From Locusta migratoria (Eukaryota; Arthropoda; Insecta; Orthoptera; Acrididae), in NCBI GenBank assembly GCA_026315105.1, contig CM048750.1, positions 108,345,297-108,409,296 on the forward strand: 64,000 nucleotides of DNA, in the 5' to 3' direction. Made by a program: the position numbers and the translations under genes. This document shows positions 12,790 to 23,039 of the stretch, piece by piece (the stretch's first letter is position 1; each line of letters begins with the position of its first letter). The notes below the pieces were generated by a model. The model did not search any database. It saw nothing but the letters and a program-made list of their open reading frames with translations, and was not told the DNA's origin.

Positions 12790-13430
12790 ATTAAGCATGC
12801 GCCAGGTTTTCTATTCTAGTTCCATTCCCTGCGAGAGCTCCTCTTGGTGGATTTCTGAGGTTCTATGTTGACAAAACTCATGAAACGTCTCCTGGACTTG
12901 AGCCGGCTAGATCCATGAGGTTCCTCGATCTGGTATAATGGGTATCTGTCTTCAAATATATGTTTCTACCTTTACAGGTATTGGGCTCTCTGTCTTCCAT
13001 CTTACGGAGATGCGACGCTCACGACATTGCAATGTAAAGGTAACGGTATTGGAGCAGCCTTCATGCGGCCGGTAAATATTCGACAGGTGTCATTTAGTGC
13101 CGTGGTGACTTGCATGCCTGGATCTACGCCACACTGGCCAACAATGTTCTGCAGCTGAGAAACACAAGGCATCACCCGTTGTCCTTGGAACTTTTGAGTT
13201 TGCACCCCCACTTGTTCCCTGCTAGTTTTCTAAGGAGGTTGTCCCTGGTAGTAACCTTCTGCTTAGTATTTATGTGTAAGGGAACGATCAAAGGTAACTC
13301 GCAGGTACTTAGCTTTGTCTGTATTCTCTAATGCCTGCCCTTCCCAAGTTAGTTTTTTAACTATTTGCCTGCCGGACGGGTGTTCAGATGGTAGGTAGTT
13401 ACTTGGGGTTTATTAGGGTTTGGTTTAAGT
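12790..13430 (-). mobile_element. Non-LTR retrotransposon fragment (C-terminal reverse-transcriptase region)
   Basis: Read on the minus strand, the sequence gives a decayed segment with RDNLLRKLAGNKWGCK, then a piece around VTTALNDTCRIFTGRMKA at about 13060-13110. This order is familiar from the region after the palm domain of insect LINEs. Stops and frame changes occur throughout. It differs from the CR1/L2-like copies in the window, so it belongs to another LINE family. Confidence 0.65.
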
Positions 13431-13497
13431 GATTTCTTTATTATGTCTGTTCCAAGGGAACAGTCGTTGGCGGTGATCCGCAGCAGAGATAAATATA

Positions 13498-13750
13498 TCC
13501 ATGTATATTCTTTGCAAATCGCGAACTTTCCCGACGTCTGCTACTCCTGTAAGATGAACAAACGATCTGCAACACACGAAAATTTGTGTCAGACCGGGAC
13601 TCGAACCCGGATCTCCCGCTTTTCGCGAGCGGGAGACCCGAGTTCGAGTCCCCTTCCGGCACAAATTTTCGTGTGTTGCAGATCGTTTGTTCATCTTACA
13701 GGAGTAGCAGACGTCGGGAAAGTTCGCGATTTGCAAAGAATATACATGGA
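13498..13750. repeat. Near-perfect 253-bp foldback with tRNA-like centre
   Basis: Left arm 13498-13620 and right arm 13628-13750 are 123 bases each and almost exact reverse complements, with a 7-base loop (tttcgcg). The inner ~40 bases of each arm are tRNA-like (accgggactcgaacccgg on the left, gagttcgagtcc on the right); the outer part is unrelated. The few mismatches lie in the tRNA-like part. Confidence 0.95.
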
Positions 13751-14210
13751 TAAGTGAGTTCTGCTAGTAGCAGTTTGGCATCATTTACAGGGCTTCATCT
13801 AGTTTAATTTCAAGCTCTTCATGTATTTTGTCTAAACAGGTGTGACCATCACCACAGTGTACTTACTTGTGCAGGAATACTGTACTTGTGTGTGTTGCCA
13901 CTGTTACGTAGACTCCCAGCTGTTGGGGACAACTTTGTGGGTGAACGAGGGATTCGTCGCTCCCTCTCCAGATCGGGGGTCGCGGTATTTGGGTCTGGCT
14001 AAAAGCACCAGCCTGGGAGTGCGAGGGGTCTTAACATAACAGCCCCTGCCGCCACCCCTCTGAGGCGTATGGGCTCAGCGAACGCGTAGTCGTCAGTCAC
14101 GACGCTAAACTCCTTCCTACACAGCAGCCGTACCTTCCAGATATTTCACACTCAGATCTTATTCTTCTCCAGTAAAATGTGGAGTCCAGTTCTTTTACCA
14201 GCGATGGGAT

Positions 14211-14415
14211 CAAAAATGTTCAAATGTTTGTAGAGCTTATGGAACTTAGCTACGGGGTCATCAGTCCCTAAACTTACAAACTACTTATGAACTAGCTAAC
14301 ACTAAGGTCGGTACAAATATCCATGCCCGAGGGAGGGGGGTTTCGAACCCCCGACCGTAGTGACCGTGCATACTGTGACTGACGCACCGCAGAACGCTCG
14401 GCCACCGCGGCCGGT
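14211..14415 (-). mobile_element. tRNA-derived SINE, type 1, with 11-bp target-site duplication
   Basis: Minus-strand copy. agcgatgggat is found at 14200-14210 and 14416-14426. A short G-rich expansion lies next to the B box. The head portion near 14380 differs from the type 1 consensus and looks like a recombinant with another tRNA-derived head. Confidence 0.9.
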
Positions 14416-14466
14416 AGCGATGGGATAAAAAGTTTACGAGCGCGATTCGGAATGTAAGTTCTGATT

Positions 14467-14510
14467 ATTTATTTTATTTTTTTTTTTTTTTTATTTTTTT
14501 TTTTTTTTTT
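14467..14510. repeat. Poly-T tract
   Basis: T-rich run interrupted only by single A residues, about 60 bp past the SINE at 14211-14415. Confidence 0.9.
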
Positions 14511-14693
14511 ATGAAACACTGTCTTATGGGGAATTTTACTACATACCTGTGAACAGTACACACTTTCAAGTAGTATTGAACATAGAGTCTTCATAGAGAC
14601 TCAAGCATTTGTCATGCTATAGCAGTTTTCAGGACGAACATACATACCAAAATAGTTCCTGTAGTTAAAAACATTACGTCCAAGCTGTGTTAA

Positions 14694-15786
14694 TCTTCTA
14701 ATATATTCAGCAGAGTGTCCATATGATTGTGTGTTTGTGTGTACCTGTGTGTTGCATACAAATCTACAGCTTTGTTCCAATCTTTATGAAATTTTGTACA
14801 GGTAAGCTTCAGACCATGATGACGGTCGCCGTAAGTGATAGAATCACGTACGATACATAGATCACAAGACGTCATAAATAATGAGGTGCACGAAAAACTA
14901 CTGCATTTAGCGACAATGCTGCTCATTTTCTCCAAATCCACTGGACCGATTTCCACCAAATTTGGTACACACAATCCTTACCGTGAAGTAACAATCGCTG
15001 CAGGGTTACATGGTTCAGAAAATATGACGTCATAAACAATAGGAATCGCAAAAAAAAAACTGCCACATAATGCGGCGAGACTTTAAATTTACACTATATG
15101 ATAATGAGATTACTTATAGACTTGCATCAAACTTTAAACATAATTTCAAACCTTTATTAAACTTTTTCTCGCTGACACCAATAGCAAAAGAATGAAAGGA
15201 ATAACCTTTTCCGCTGTTTATTGATTAAAACTACGACATTCGGTATGACGTTACAATTTATAATTTCTACACTACAAATTGTAGCCGCAGGAAATTTTAC
15301 AGAAAGTATACACACATATAGTTGAATGTACCTTCCAAATTGTATCAGATTCAGACACGTAGTTCATGAGTTGTTGTTGGTTTTTGAGGGGACTAAACAG
15401 CTAGGTCATCAGAACCTAGTTCATGAGCTTTGAGCACATAAACAGTAACGTTCCGCTGTTAATGGACTTTCGGTATGACGTTAAAATTTATAATTTCTAC
15501 AGTACAAATTGTAGCCGCATTTAATTTTACAGACAGTATACACGCACATAGTTGAGAGTACGTTCTAAATTGTAATATAGTAAAACACGTAGTTCACGAG
15601 AGATGAGCATATAAACAGTAACGTTCATGGAAAACCGCCCCTTCCCGAACCAAGTTTTAATCTATTACTTATTTACTACTAACTGTATTCCCAAGAGATT
15701 TTACTGTCATACAGACCGTATACTAATGAATATATATGGTAGGAATAAATTAATAAATACCCGGGCAACTTCGGGTTTTCAGCTAG
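14694..15786 (+). mobile_element. Helitron-like non-autonomous element, copy H1
   Basis: The 3' end shows the expected Helitron signature: a short hairpin acccg-ggcaactt-cgggt at 15759-15776, then ttttcag, ending CTAG at 15783-15786 followed by T. The 5' end begins with TC near 14694 (or 14697) and shares the gcagagtgtccrtrtg segment with the copy starting at 19068. No replicase/helicase is encoded, and there are no terminal inverted repeats. The interior holds two related sub-blocks around tataatttctac (near 15257 and 15490). Confidence 0.65.
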
Positions 15787-16094
15787 TCTAATACATAAAA
15801 ATTAATGTTGGTTTGTTAATCTTTTTGTCGGTATTTTATGCACGGTCATACCATACATCTGACTGCGATAAAAGTTTTTCAACTCATTGCTTACACTCAC
15901 GCGAAGGTTTTAGGCGTACTAAAATTAACTTCTTATGGTGTATGGCAGAGGGTGCTTTACAAACGCTCAAATGACTGGACGAATATGAATGAAATTTGGA
16001 ACATAGGTAGTGTGTTCTCTGCTTAACACTTGGGCTAACTTTCTTAAGCCACCGAATGGTTCATGGCAGTGGGCACCTTACAATTCTTTTTCGG

Positions 16095-16277
16095 CCCGGT
16101 GGAGTAGCCGAGCGGTCTAAAGCGCCTCGCTGCGGAGCGCGCGGTTGCTTGTCGTGGAGGTTCGATTCCTCCCTGGGGCATGGGCGTGTGTGTGTGTTGT
16201 CCTTAGGTTAGTTTACCTAGGTTTAAGTAGTTTGTAAGCTACTGACTGATGACCACACAGTTCGGTCCGATAGATTA
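16095..16277 (+). mobile_element. tRNA-derived SINE, type 2
   Basis: Plus-strand copy with head cccggtggagtagccgagcg, B box ggttcgattcc, the ccctggggcatggg junction and a tail with gtagtttgtaagctac and ctgatgaccacacag. A short TA run follows. Confidence 0.9.
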
Positions 16278-16731
16278 ATATATATATATATATAAAATTT
16301 CGTCTTTGGCGATGGTCCCCTACAAGCAGGGTCGGATTTGTTAAATCCGGATTTGGCTTAATGTTTACGATGTGGCCGGACGCCCATTCTGTCGCAACCC
16401 CTTGCCTCTCGGGAGGATATGTGTACTCCAAATGTCTTCGTATAGTGTTATGTGTCTGAAAGTGTTACGAAGAGTTTGTGAATATTGTTACTGAGGCGGC
16501 CCGGTATTTATTTAGGGGGATAGCCTAAAAACCACATCCTTGCTGGCCGCTTTCCGATCCTCCTCGTCAATCCGTCGGGTGGATTCGAACTAGGGTCAGT
16601 ACGCTTCCCCGTCTCGGAAAGGGGTCGTTAAATCACACGGCTAACCGAGGGCAACTTACAGTGTAATATATAAAAAATGTATGTTTGTTTGTATGTTCGT
16701 ATTTGATGCCATGCCATGATACTTTGTCGGC

Positions 16732-17335
16732 GCGGTGGAGTGGCCGAGCGGTCTAAAGCGCCATGCTGCGGAGCGCGCGGTTGCTCGCCGTCTCTAGTGC
16801 GAGTTAAAGCCACCTAGATACAAGGCCTGTGCGATGCCTGCCAAGGGTAGTCATAACAGAAGCAAACGGTTTGTCGTACGTAGTGCTGTGATAAATTTGC
16901 GAACACTTACGCCTTGCGCGCTGTGTTTCAGAATGTTCTTAATGTTATATATGTGACTCAGAGACGAATTTGTTTTGGTATAAGGTATTCATGAACCTTA
17001 TCGGGCGATTCATTTTAGGCATTTGCCTCATACCAGCAAAACTCTGCACGGAAAATCACTAGGTAACACGTAAAACATTCTGAAACAGTGTGCAACGTGT
17101 ACTTATTTCCGAACTCATCACAACGTTACATAAGACAATTAGTTATCTTGCTACTACTCTTGGCAGGCAGCGCACAGGTCTTGTACTTAGGTGGCGTTGA
17201 CCAAGTCCTCCCTCGGGCATGGGTGGCAGTCTTGTCTTCAGGTTTAAGTTAGTTTAAGTAGTTAGTAAGCTAAGGGACTGATAACCAAAGACGTTAAGTC
17301 CAATAAGATTTACAAACATTTGAATATTTTTTATA
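16732..17335 (+). mobile_element. tRNA-derived SINE, type 2, split by a MITE
   Basis: The head lies at 16732-16808 (gcggtggagtggccgagcgg, then the cgcgcggttgctcgccgt part). The remainder resumes at 17196 with gaccaagtcctccctcggg and runs through ctgataaccaaag to caaacatttgaat. The 387 bases between are the foldback MITE at 16809-17195. Confidence 0.85.
16809..17195. mobile_element. 387-bp foldback MITE inside a SINE
   Basis: Left end gccacctagatacaagg and right end cttgtacttaggtggc are inverted repeats. The inverted match continues inward over roughly 130-165 bases, including gcctgccaag and a ttcagaatgtt pair near 16928 and 17077. No coding capacity. The flanks (gagttaaa and gttgacca) are not a clean duplication, so the DNA-transposon superfamily cannot be assigned. 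Confidence 0.8.
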
Positions 17336-17799
17336 CTTTGTCAACATATTTCTTGGACTTTTGCGAAAGTTGTAGGCTTAATTATATTACGAGAAGACGC
17401 AGAGTTTAGGAGATATGACGTCATGAGCACTGAGACTCCTAAAAATCTGCGACATAATAATGATCTTTAATTTAATTACTTCATTGCTACTAAATTTATT
17501 CACACGATATTATGCACAAAGTATACATTTATGCCAATGAATGTACCTACAAAATTATTTCATTCTACGATTCATAATGTAGTGGATATGACGTCGTAAA
17601 CGCTGAAACGCATGGGAAACTACATCATGTTTATTCGTATTTCATGCTCATCCGATTGAGATGAAATTTTGCACACTTGATCTTCAAAACAAGAGGGAAG
17701 TGACTGTCTACTTAAACCTTTGTATGGTGCATGGCAGAAGATACCTTACCTACGAACTTCGACAAAATCTTCGGTTACATTCCGATCTTGATGAAATGT

Positions 17800-19054
17800 G
17801 GAATTTCTGGATTTCCGGAAGGGTTTTGACACTGTACCCTTGTGGCTTCTAATGAAATCACGTTCGTATGGAATGTCGCCCTGCCGGCCGCGGTGGCCGA
17901 GGGGACTGAGGCGCTCCAGTCACGGTCTGCACGGCCACTACGGTCGGGGGTTCGAATCCCCCCTCGGGCATGGATATTTGTGCCGTCCTATTTCGTAATT
18001 AGTTCATAAGTAGTTTGTAAGTTTAGGGACTGATGACCCCGTAGTTAAGTCACATAAGCTTAACAGACATTTGAACATTTTTGAATGTCGCCCCAGTTGT
18101 GCGATTTGATTTGCAATTTCCTATCGGAAAGGACACAGTTCGTAGAAATTGAAGGTAAGTAATCGAGTTTGGCGTTTCCCAGGAAGGCTTTATGGGTCCC
18201 CTACTCTTCCTTTTCTTGATGAACTAGGAGGTAATCTGAATAGCTCCCTCAGATTGTTCACGGATGATGCTGTCTTTTATCGGTTAGTGAAGTCAACAGA
18301 GGAACAAAAGCAACTGCAGAGCGATTTAGATAAAATTTCTGCACGGTGCGAAAATTGGCAATTGACACTAAATAAAGAAACGTTTGAAGTAATACACATG
18401 ATCACTGAAAGAAATCCGCTGAACTTCAATTACGCGATAAATCAGTCAAACCTTAAGGTCGTAAATTCTACCAAATACCTAGGAGTTACAGTTACGAACA
18501 ACTTACACTGATGAGAACACTAAAAAGTATTATAGGGAAGACGAATAAAAGGTTTCGTATCATTGGCAGAACGCCTCCAAGATGCAACAGACTGCCTACA
18601 TCACACTTGTGCGTCCTCTCCTTGAGTACTGTTTCCCCTTGTGGGACCCTCACCGGGTTGGACTGACGGAAGACTTTGAGAAGTTTCAGAGAAGGGCAGT
18701 TCGTTTTGTTTTATCACTTTACAGGGGGGAAGCGTCACGGAAATGTTGCGCGATTTGAGGTGGAAATCATTAAAAGAACGATGTTATTCGTTGCGGCGAG
18801 ATCTATTTGCGAAATTTCAATCACCGACTTTTACTTCTGAATCTGAAAATATTTTGCTAGCACCCACCTACATAGGGAGACATGACCATCCCAGTAAAAT
18901 AAGAGGAATCAGATCGAATACGGAAATATTTAGGTGTTCTTTCTTCCCGCGCGCTATTAGAGAATGGAACGGTAGAGAAAGGTTATGAAAGTGGTTAATG
19001 AACCATCTGCCAGGCACTTAAATGTCATTTTCAGGGTATCTATGAAGATGTAGA
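17800..19054 (+). mobile_element. CR1/L2-like non-LTR retrotransposon, 5'-truncated (copy B)
   Basis: Starts within the palm domain (FLDFRKGFDTVPLW at about 17800-17845), is interrupted by a SINE at 17882-18082, and resumes near 18093. LRLFTDDAVFYRLVKS near 18249 shows the catalytic motif as FTDD, so both Asp residues are kept. The thumb and C-terminal parts (KYLGVTVTNN near 18474, LRDLRWKSLKERCYSLRRDL near 18745, TYIGRHDHPSKIRGIRSNTE near 18865) follow with frameshifts between. The 3' tip has the gaagatgtagatg tail at about 19045. Confidence 0.9.
17882..18082 (+). mobile_element. tRNA-derived SINE, type 1, in the LINE, with 11-bp target-site duplication
   Basis: Full-length copy. gaatgtcgccc is found at 17871-17881 and 18083-18093; removing the insert restores the LINE reading across the join. 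The SINE therefore arrived after the LINE. Confidence 0.95.
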
Positions 19055-19067
19055 TGTTTTCAGCTAG

Positions 19068-19830
19068 TCTTTGTATATAAAGCAGAGTGTCCGTGTGTTT
19101 TTGTTTGTACTAAGTATTACACACGTATTGTACACGTAAATTTAATTCCAGGAGGGCGGTCGCCCTAAGTGTAAGAATCACGTTCACGAGACGTCTTCAT
19201 AAACAATAATATGCATGAAAACGTGCTGCATTAAGCGGTAGTGCTGCTCATTTTTGCTTAAAGCACGGGATCGATTTCAACGTAATTTGACACACATATT
19301 CCTACAGAATTAAGAATCACACATGACCTATGTTTAAGGAGATATGATGTCATAAACAATAGGAATCGCTAAAAAACTGCCACATAATGCGACGAGACTT
19401 CATTCAGGCACTGTTTGAGAGTCAGAGTACTTAGCGGCTTGCAATATACTTCAAAGATAATTTCAAACGTTTATTATATTATTTGTCGCTGAAAACCACA
19501 GTAAAATGATGAAAGGAAAGAAGTTTCACGCTTACTACTTTCCCGCTGGTGATGGCCTACAACTTCGGCATTCAGTATGACGTTACAATTTATAATTTCT
19601 ACACTACAAATTGCAGCCCCAGGAAATTCCACAGACAGTATACACACATGTAGCTGTATGTAGTTTCGAAATTGTATCACAGTACGATGTGTAGTTCATG
19701 AGGTATGAGCAAATAAACAATAACGTTCGTGGAAAACCTAGCAATCATGCACCAAGTTTTAATCTGTTATTCTTTTCTACTAATTGTATTCACGACAGAT
19801 TTTGCAGACATACAGATCTTATACAAATAA
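19068..19830 (+). mobile_element. Helitron-like copy H3, directly abutting H2, 3' end decayed
   Basis: Begins TCTTTGTATATAAAGCAGAG immediately after the CTAG of H2. It shares with H1 the blocks gtgctgctcattt, aaactgccacataatgcg and aacaataacgttc, in the same order. No clean CTAG terminus or hairpin is visible at its right side, so the end near 19830 is approximate. Confidence 0.6.
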
Positions 19831-20611
19831 ATTGAAATAATCTACGAAAAGTAAAATCATTCGACCAGACTAAACTACTCAGCCGGTATCCCTCATTTTT
19901 GTGAGTTATAGTATACCTTAAAAGCTATACAATTGTATATTGAAATGATACAATTATGTACTTTGCTATGTAATTTAAATAGGAATCGAAGAATGATTTC
20001 AACAAGTGAACTTCTCGTTTGAAATCTTTGTACACCTAGAAAGTTAGAATCGGAAACCTGGAACCTGATTTTTATTATATATGCTTTAGATATAAACCGA
20101 ATGAAGTTTTACATGCAACCTATATTCGGTGTATTTACAAAGCACAATGCCAAACACTTCAGTGGCAGATATTAAACATCGCGTGCAACTCTATAAAAGG
20201 GTAGGGCCGGTTTCGTGACCTGAAGTAACACGTTTAAGTTCGAAATGGACGGAAACCGTGAAATAGACTGCTAGAACAAAAATTAGTAAACCCTCTTTAT
20301 TCCAAATCATTCAAGATATGTTTAGAAACATTGCATATGGAATATATGAAATGATGACAGTTCAATAACTCAAGCGGTATTAAGATATCAACTTCGATCC
20401 ATGCTGAAACACCCACATTATTACGTGATGTATCCTCCACAGGAGGCAATGCAGGTGACGACTCGTACGTTCCTGTTGTCGCCCCTTATATCCCACTGCC
20501 TATAGCGCTGTTACCGTTATTACTTACGGTTTCTTTCCCGCTTCTTAATTTCTGTTCTCCTTATGGTGTGAACCATACAAGTTATTCCTCGTCTTATTCG
20601 TGGTACTACAA
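19831..20611. other. No gene recognised
   Basis: AT-rich. No recognisable coding similarity or repeat structure. Confidence 0.4.
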
Positions 20612-20623
20612 TACGCTAATATT

Positions 20624-20822
20624 CAAATCAAATGTTTGTAAATCTATCGGACCACACTGCGTGGTCATTAGTCCGTGGCTTACAAACTACTTAAACTAAG
20701 GTATACTAACCTAAGAACAACTCACACACCCATGCCCCAGGGAGGACTCGAACCTCCGACGGCGAGCAGCCGCGCGCTCCGCAGCGAGGCACCATAGAAC
20801 GCTCGGCTACTACACCGCGGCT
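20624..20822 (-). mobile_element. tRNA-derived SINE, type 2, in a doubly hit target site
   Basis: Minus-strand full copy. The 12-base target tacgctaatatt is at 20612-20623 on its left and 20823-20834 on its right; the second duplicate is also the left flank of the next SINE. Confidence 0.95.
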
Positions 20823-20834
20823 TACGCTAATATT

Positions 20835-21014
20835 GCCGGCCGTGGTGGCCGAGGGGACTAAGGCGCTCCAGTCACGGTCTGCACGGCCACTACGGTCGGG
20901 GTTCGAATCCCCCCCCTCGGGCATGGATATTTGTACCGTCCTAGTTCGTAAGTAGTTTGTAAGTTTAGGGACTGATCACCCCGTAGTTAAGTCCCATAGA
21001 CTATACAAACATTT
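20835..21014 (+). mobile_element. tRNA-derived SINE, type 1, in the same target site
   Basis: Plus-strand full copy directly after the middle duplicate. The third copy of tacgctaatatt is at 21015-21026. The two SINEs belong to different families and point in opposite directions. Confidence 0.95.
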
Positions 21015-21199
21015 TACGCTAATATTGATATTTGCGTATGGATACAACTGATACTTTTCATCTGTTTTGTGAATGTTTCGCTTTCCTGTGTAGCGCGCGA
21101 CTTTCTAAGATTTTTCAGTTATGTCACTTTTTTCTGTTGACAGAGAATATAGGACTGAAGCAGTATTGTGGTCATTGTGGTCGGGGGTTATATGTATAT

Positions 21200-21201
<2 letters not shown>

Positions 21202-21268
<67 letters not shown>
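21202..21268. repeat. (TG)n(GA)n compound microsatellite
   Basis: About 38 bases of TG followed by about 29 bases of GA. It is the reverse-complement arrangement of the (CT)n(CA)n tract at 21453-21535. Confidence 0.95.
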
Positions 21269-21272
<4 letters not shown>

Positions 21273-21451
21273 AGGGGGAGGGGAAGAGAGTGAGCTTGAA
21301 AAAGAAAAGTGAACGAGAGTTTTAGAGATAGAAGTAAGTCAGTGATGAGATTATATCTCCTCCATTGTGACGAATACTGTTTTGTTGTAGAGAAGTGTAT
21401 TCACTGAGTAAAGGATTTCCTCCTCCTGCTGCGCTTTATGTGTAATAATAG

Positions 21452-21452
<1 letters not shown>

Positions 21453-21508
<56 letters not shown>

Positions 21509-21535
21509 GCACACACACACACACACACACACACA
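21453..21535. repeat. (CT)n(CA)n compound microsatellite
   Basis: About 54 bases of CT followed, after one acg interruption, by about 29 bases of CA. Together with 21202-21268 it forms an inverted pair about 185 bp apart. Confidence 0.95.
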
Positions 21536-21539
21536 TACA

Positions 21540-22295
21540 TAGAGTGCACACATGTTCACATACATCACTACCACCACAGTAAACCAAATTATTCTACAAA
21601 CACGCATTGCATATAGATGTAGGAGTAAATAGCAGTATTGTGGAATACCCGTCCACAATACTGCTTTACTCGTACATTCTGTATCAACAGAAAAACGTAA
21701 GACAACAATGCAGTAAAAACTTTAATTCCACCAAGACAAAACATTACACGAGAAGCCAGGAGTCAATAAAAAGGAAAATAAATCGTAAGTGATAACACAG
21801 ATGTAGGAGGTTTCGACCCAAAATTCAGTAAGAAGAATGATAAACTATTTTGTTTTGTAGAAATGCAAAGTGTACTAAACTAAAACTGCAACAACTAATA
21901 ACTGCTATTGATGGTGCCTTTAACGTCCTTTTAGCGTAAGCTACGTACAAGAAATGTGAAAATTCGTATTTATAAGCCTTATTTCCACAAAACTAAAAGA
22001 GATTATTTTCGTCTGCTAATTGAAGTGAGAAGCACAATGAAAGAACTTGTTAAAATATTTAGATGTATGTGCAAATGACATTTGTACGGTACTACCATAG
22101 TTTTCAGAACAATATAGAAATTCCCACTGATAATAGCACAAAAATGAGCCGAAACATACACAGGAAAATTTTTTCATTTATTCGTTTTTCATTAATTCGT
22201 TTTCATTAATTTGTTATTCGTCACTTTATAGATTTGTTAGTTGTTACATAATCAGAATATAACTACCATGTTATATAAAACGTATTACGTTTGTT
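21540..22295. other. No gene recognised
   Basis: AT-rich. No coding or repeat signal recognised. Confidence 0.4.
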
Positions 22296-22299
22296 TAGG

Positions 22300-23030
22300 T
22301 TTTTATCCAGTTGTTGTTATGGTCTTCAGTCCGGAGACTGGTTTGATGCAGCTCTCCACCCTACTCTATCCTGAGCAAGCCTTTTCATCTCCTCATAAGA
22401 ACGGCAACCCACATCCACTTGAATCTGCTTACTATACGCGTCTCTTGGTCTCCCTCTGCGATTTTTACCCCACACACTTCCCTCCAATGCTAAATTTACG
22501 ATTCCTCGATGTCTAAGAATGTGTCCTACCAAGCGATCCCTCCTTTTAGCCAGGGTATGCCAAAAATTCCTTTTCTCACCAATTCTGTTAAGTACCTCTT
22601 CATTAGTTATGCGATCTACCCACCTAATCTTCAGCATTCTTCTGTAGCACCACATTTCAAAAGCCTATATTCTCTTCCTGTCCGCACTACTTATCGTCCA
22701 TGTTTCACTCCCGTACAAGGCAACACTCCACACAAATGCCTTCAGAAAAGACTTCCTTACACTTAAATTAATATTCGATGTTAGCAAATTTCTCTTTTTC
22801 AAAAATGCTTTTCTTCCCATTGCCATTCTGAATTTTATATCCTCTGTACTGCGACCATCACATGTTATTTTACTACCCAAGTAACAAAACTCATCTACCA
22901 CCTTCATTGTTTCGTTACCTAATCTAATTCCTTCAGCATCGCCCGATTTTCTAAGACCGCATTCCATTATTTTTGTTTTGCTCTTGTTAATGTTCATTTT
23001 ATACGCTCTCTTCAACACACTGTATCCAGT
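22300..23030 (-). mobile_element. Non-LTR retrotransposon, 5'-truncated, C-terminal half
   Basis: Minus-strand open segments read VVDEFCYLGSKITCDGRSTE (within 22665-23018), then LSVRKSFLKAFVWSVALYGS and, in the next frame, MWCYRRMLKIRWVDRITNEE (within 22326-22655). This is the C-terminal region of an endonuclease/reverse-transcriptase LINE of the kind often annotated in insects as craniofacial-development-protein-like. Only one frame change separates the two halves. The 3' end near 22300-22330 (cagtccggagactgg on the plus strand) closes the element. A relative lies in intron 1 of the LRR gene at about 45480-46260. Confidence 0.85.
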
Positions 23031-23039
23031 ACCTCACTG

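Larger units (their letters stand above)
15787..19067 (+). mobile_element. Helitron-like copy H2, directly abutting H1 and heavily interrupted
   Basis: Begins TCTAATACATAAAAATTAATG exactly where H1 ends (CTAG, then TC at 15787-15788). Its own 3' tip, ttttcagCTAG, is at 19057-19067. Between them lie a type 2 SINE, a second type 2 SINE split by a MITE, and a LINE containing a type 1 SINE, so the Helitron itself survives only as fragments near 15787-16090, 17340-17797 and the final ~11 bases. Confidence 0.55.

Noticed and set aside
21032..21658. Open frames with CVCVCV and RERERE runs
   Set aside because: Translations of dinucleotide microsatellites.
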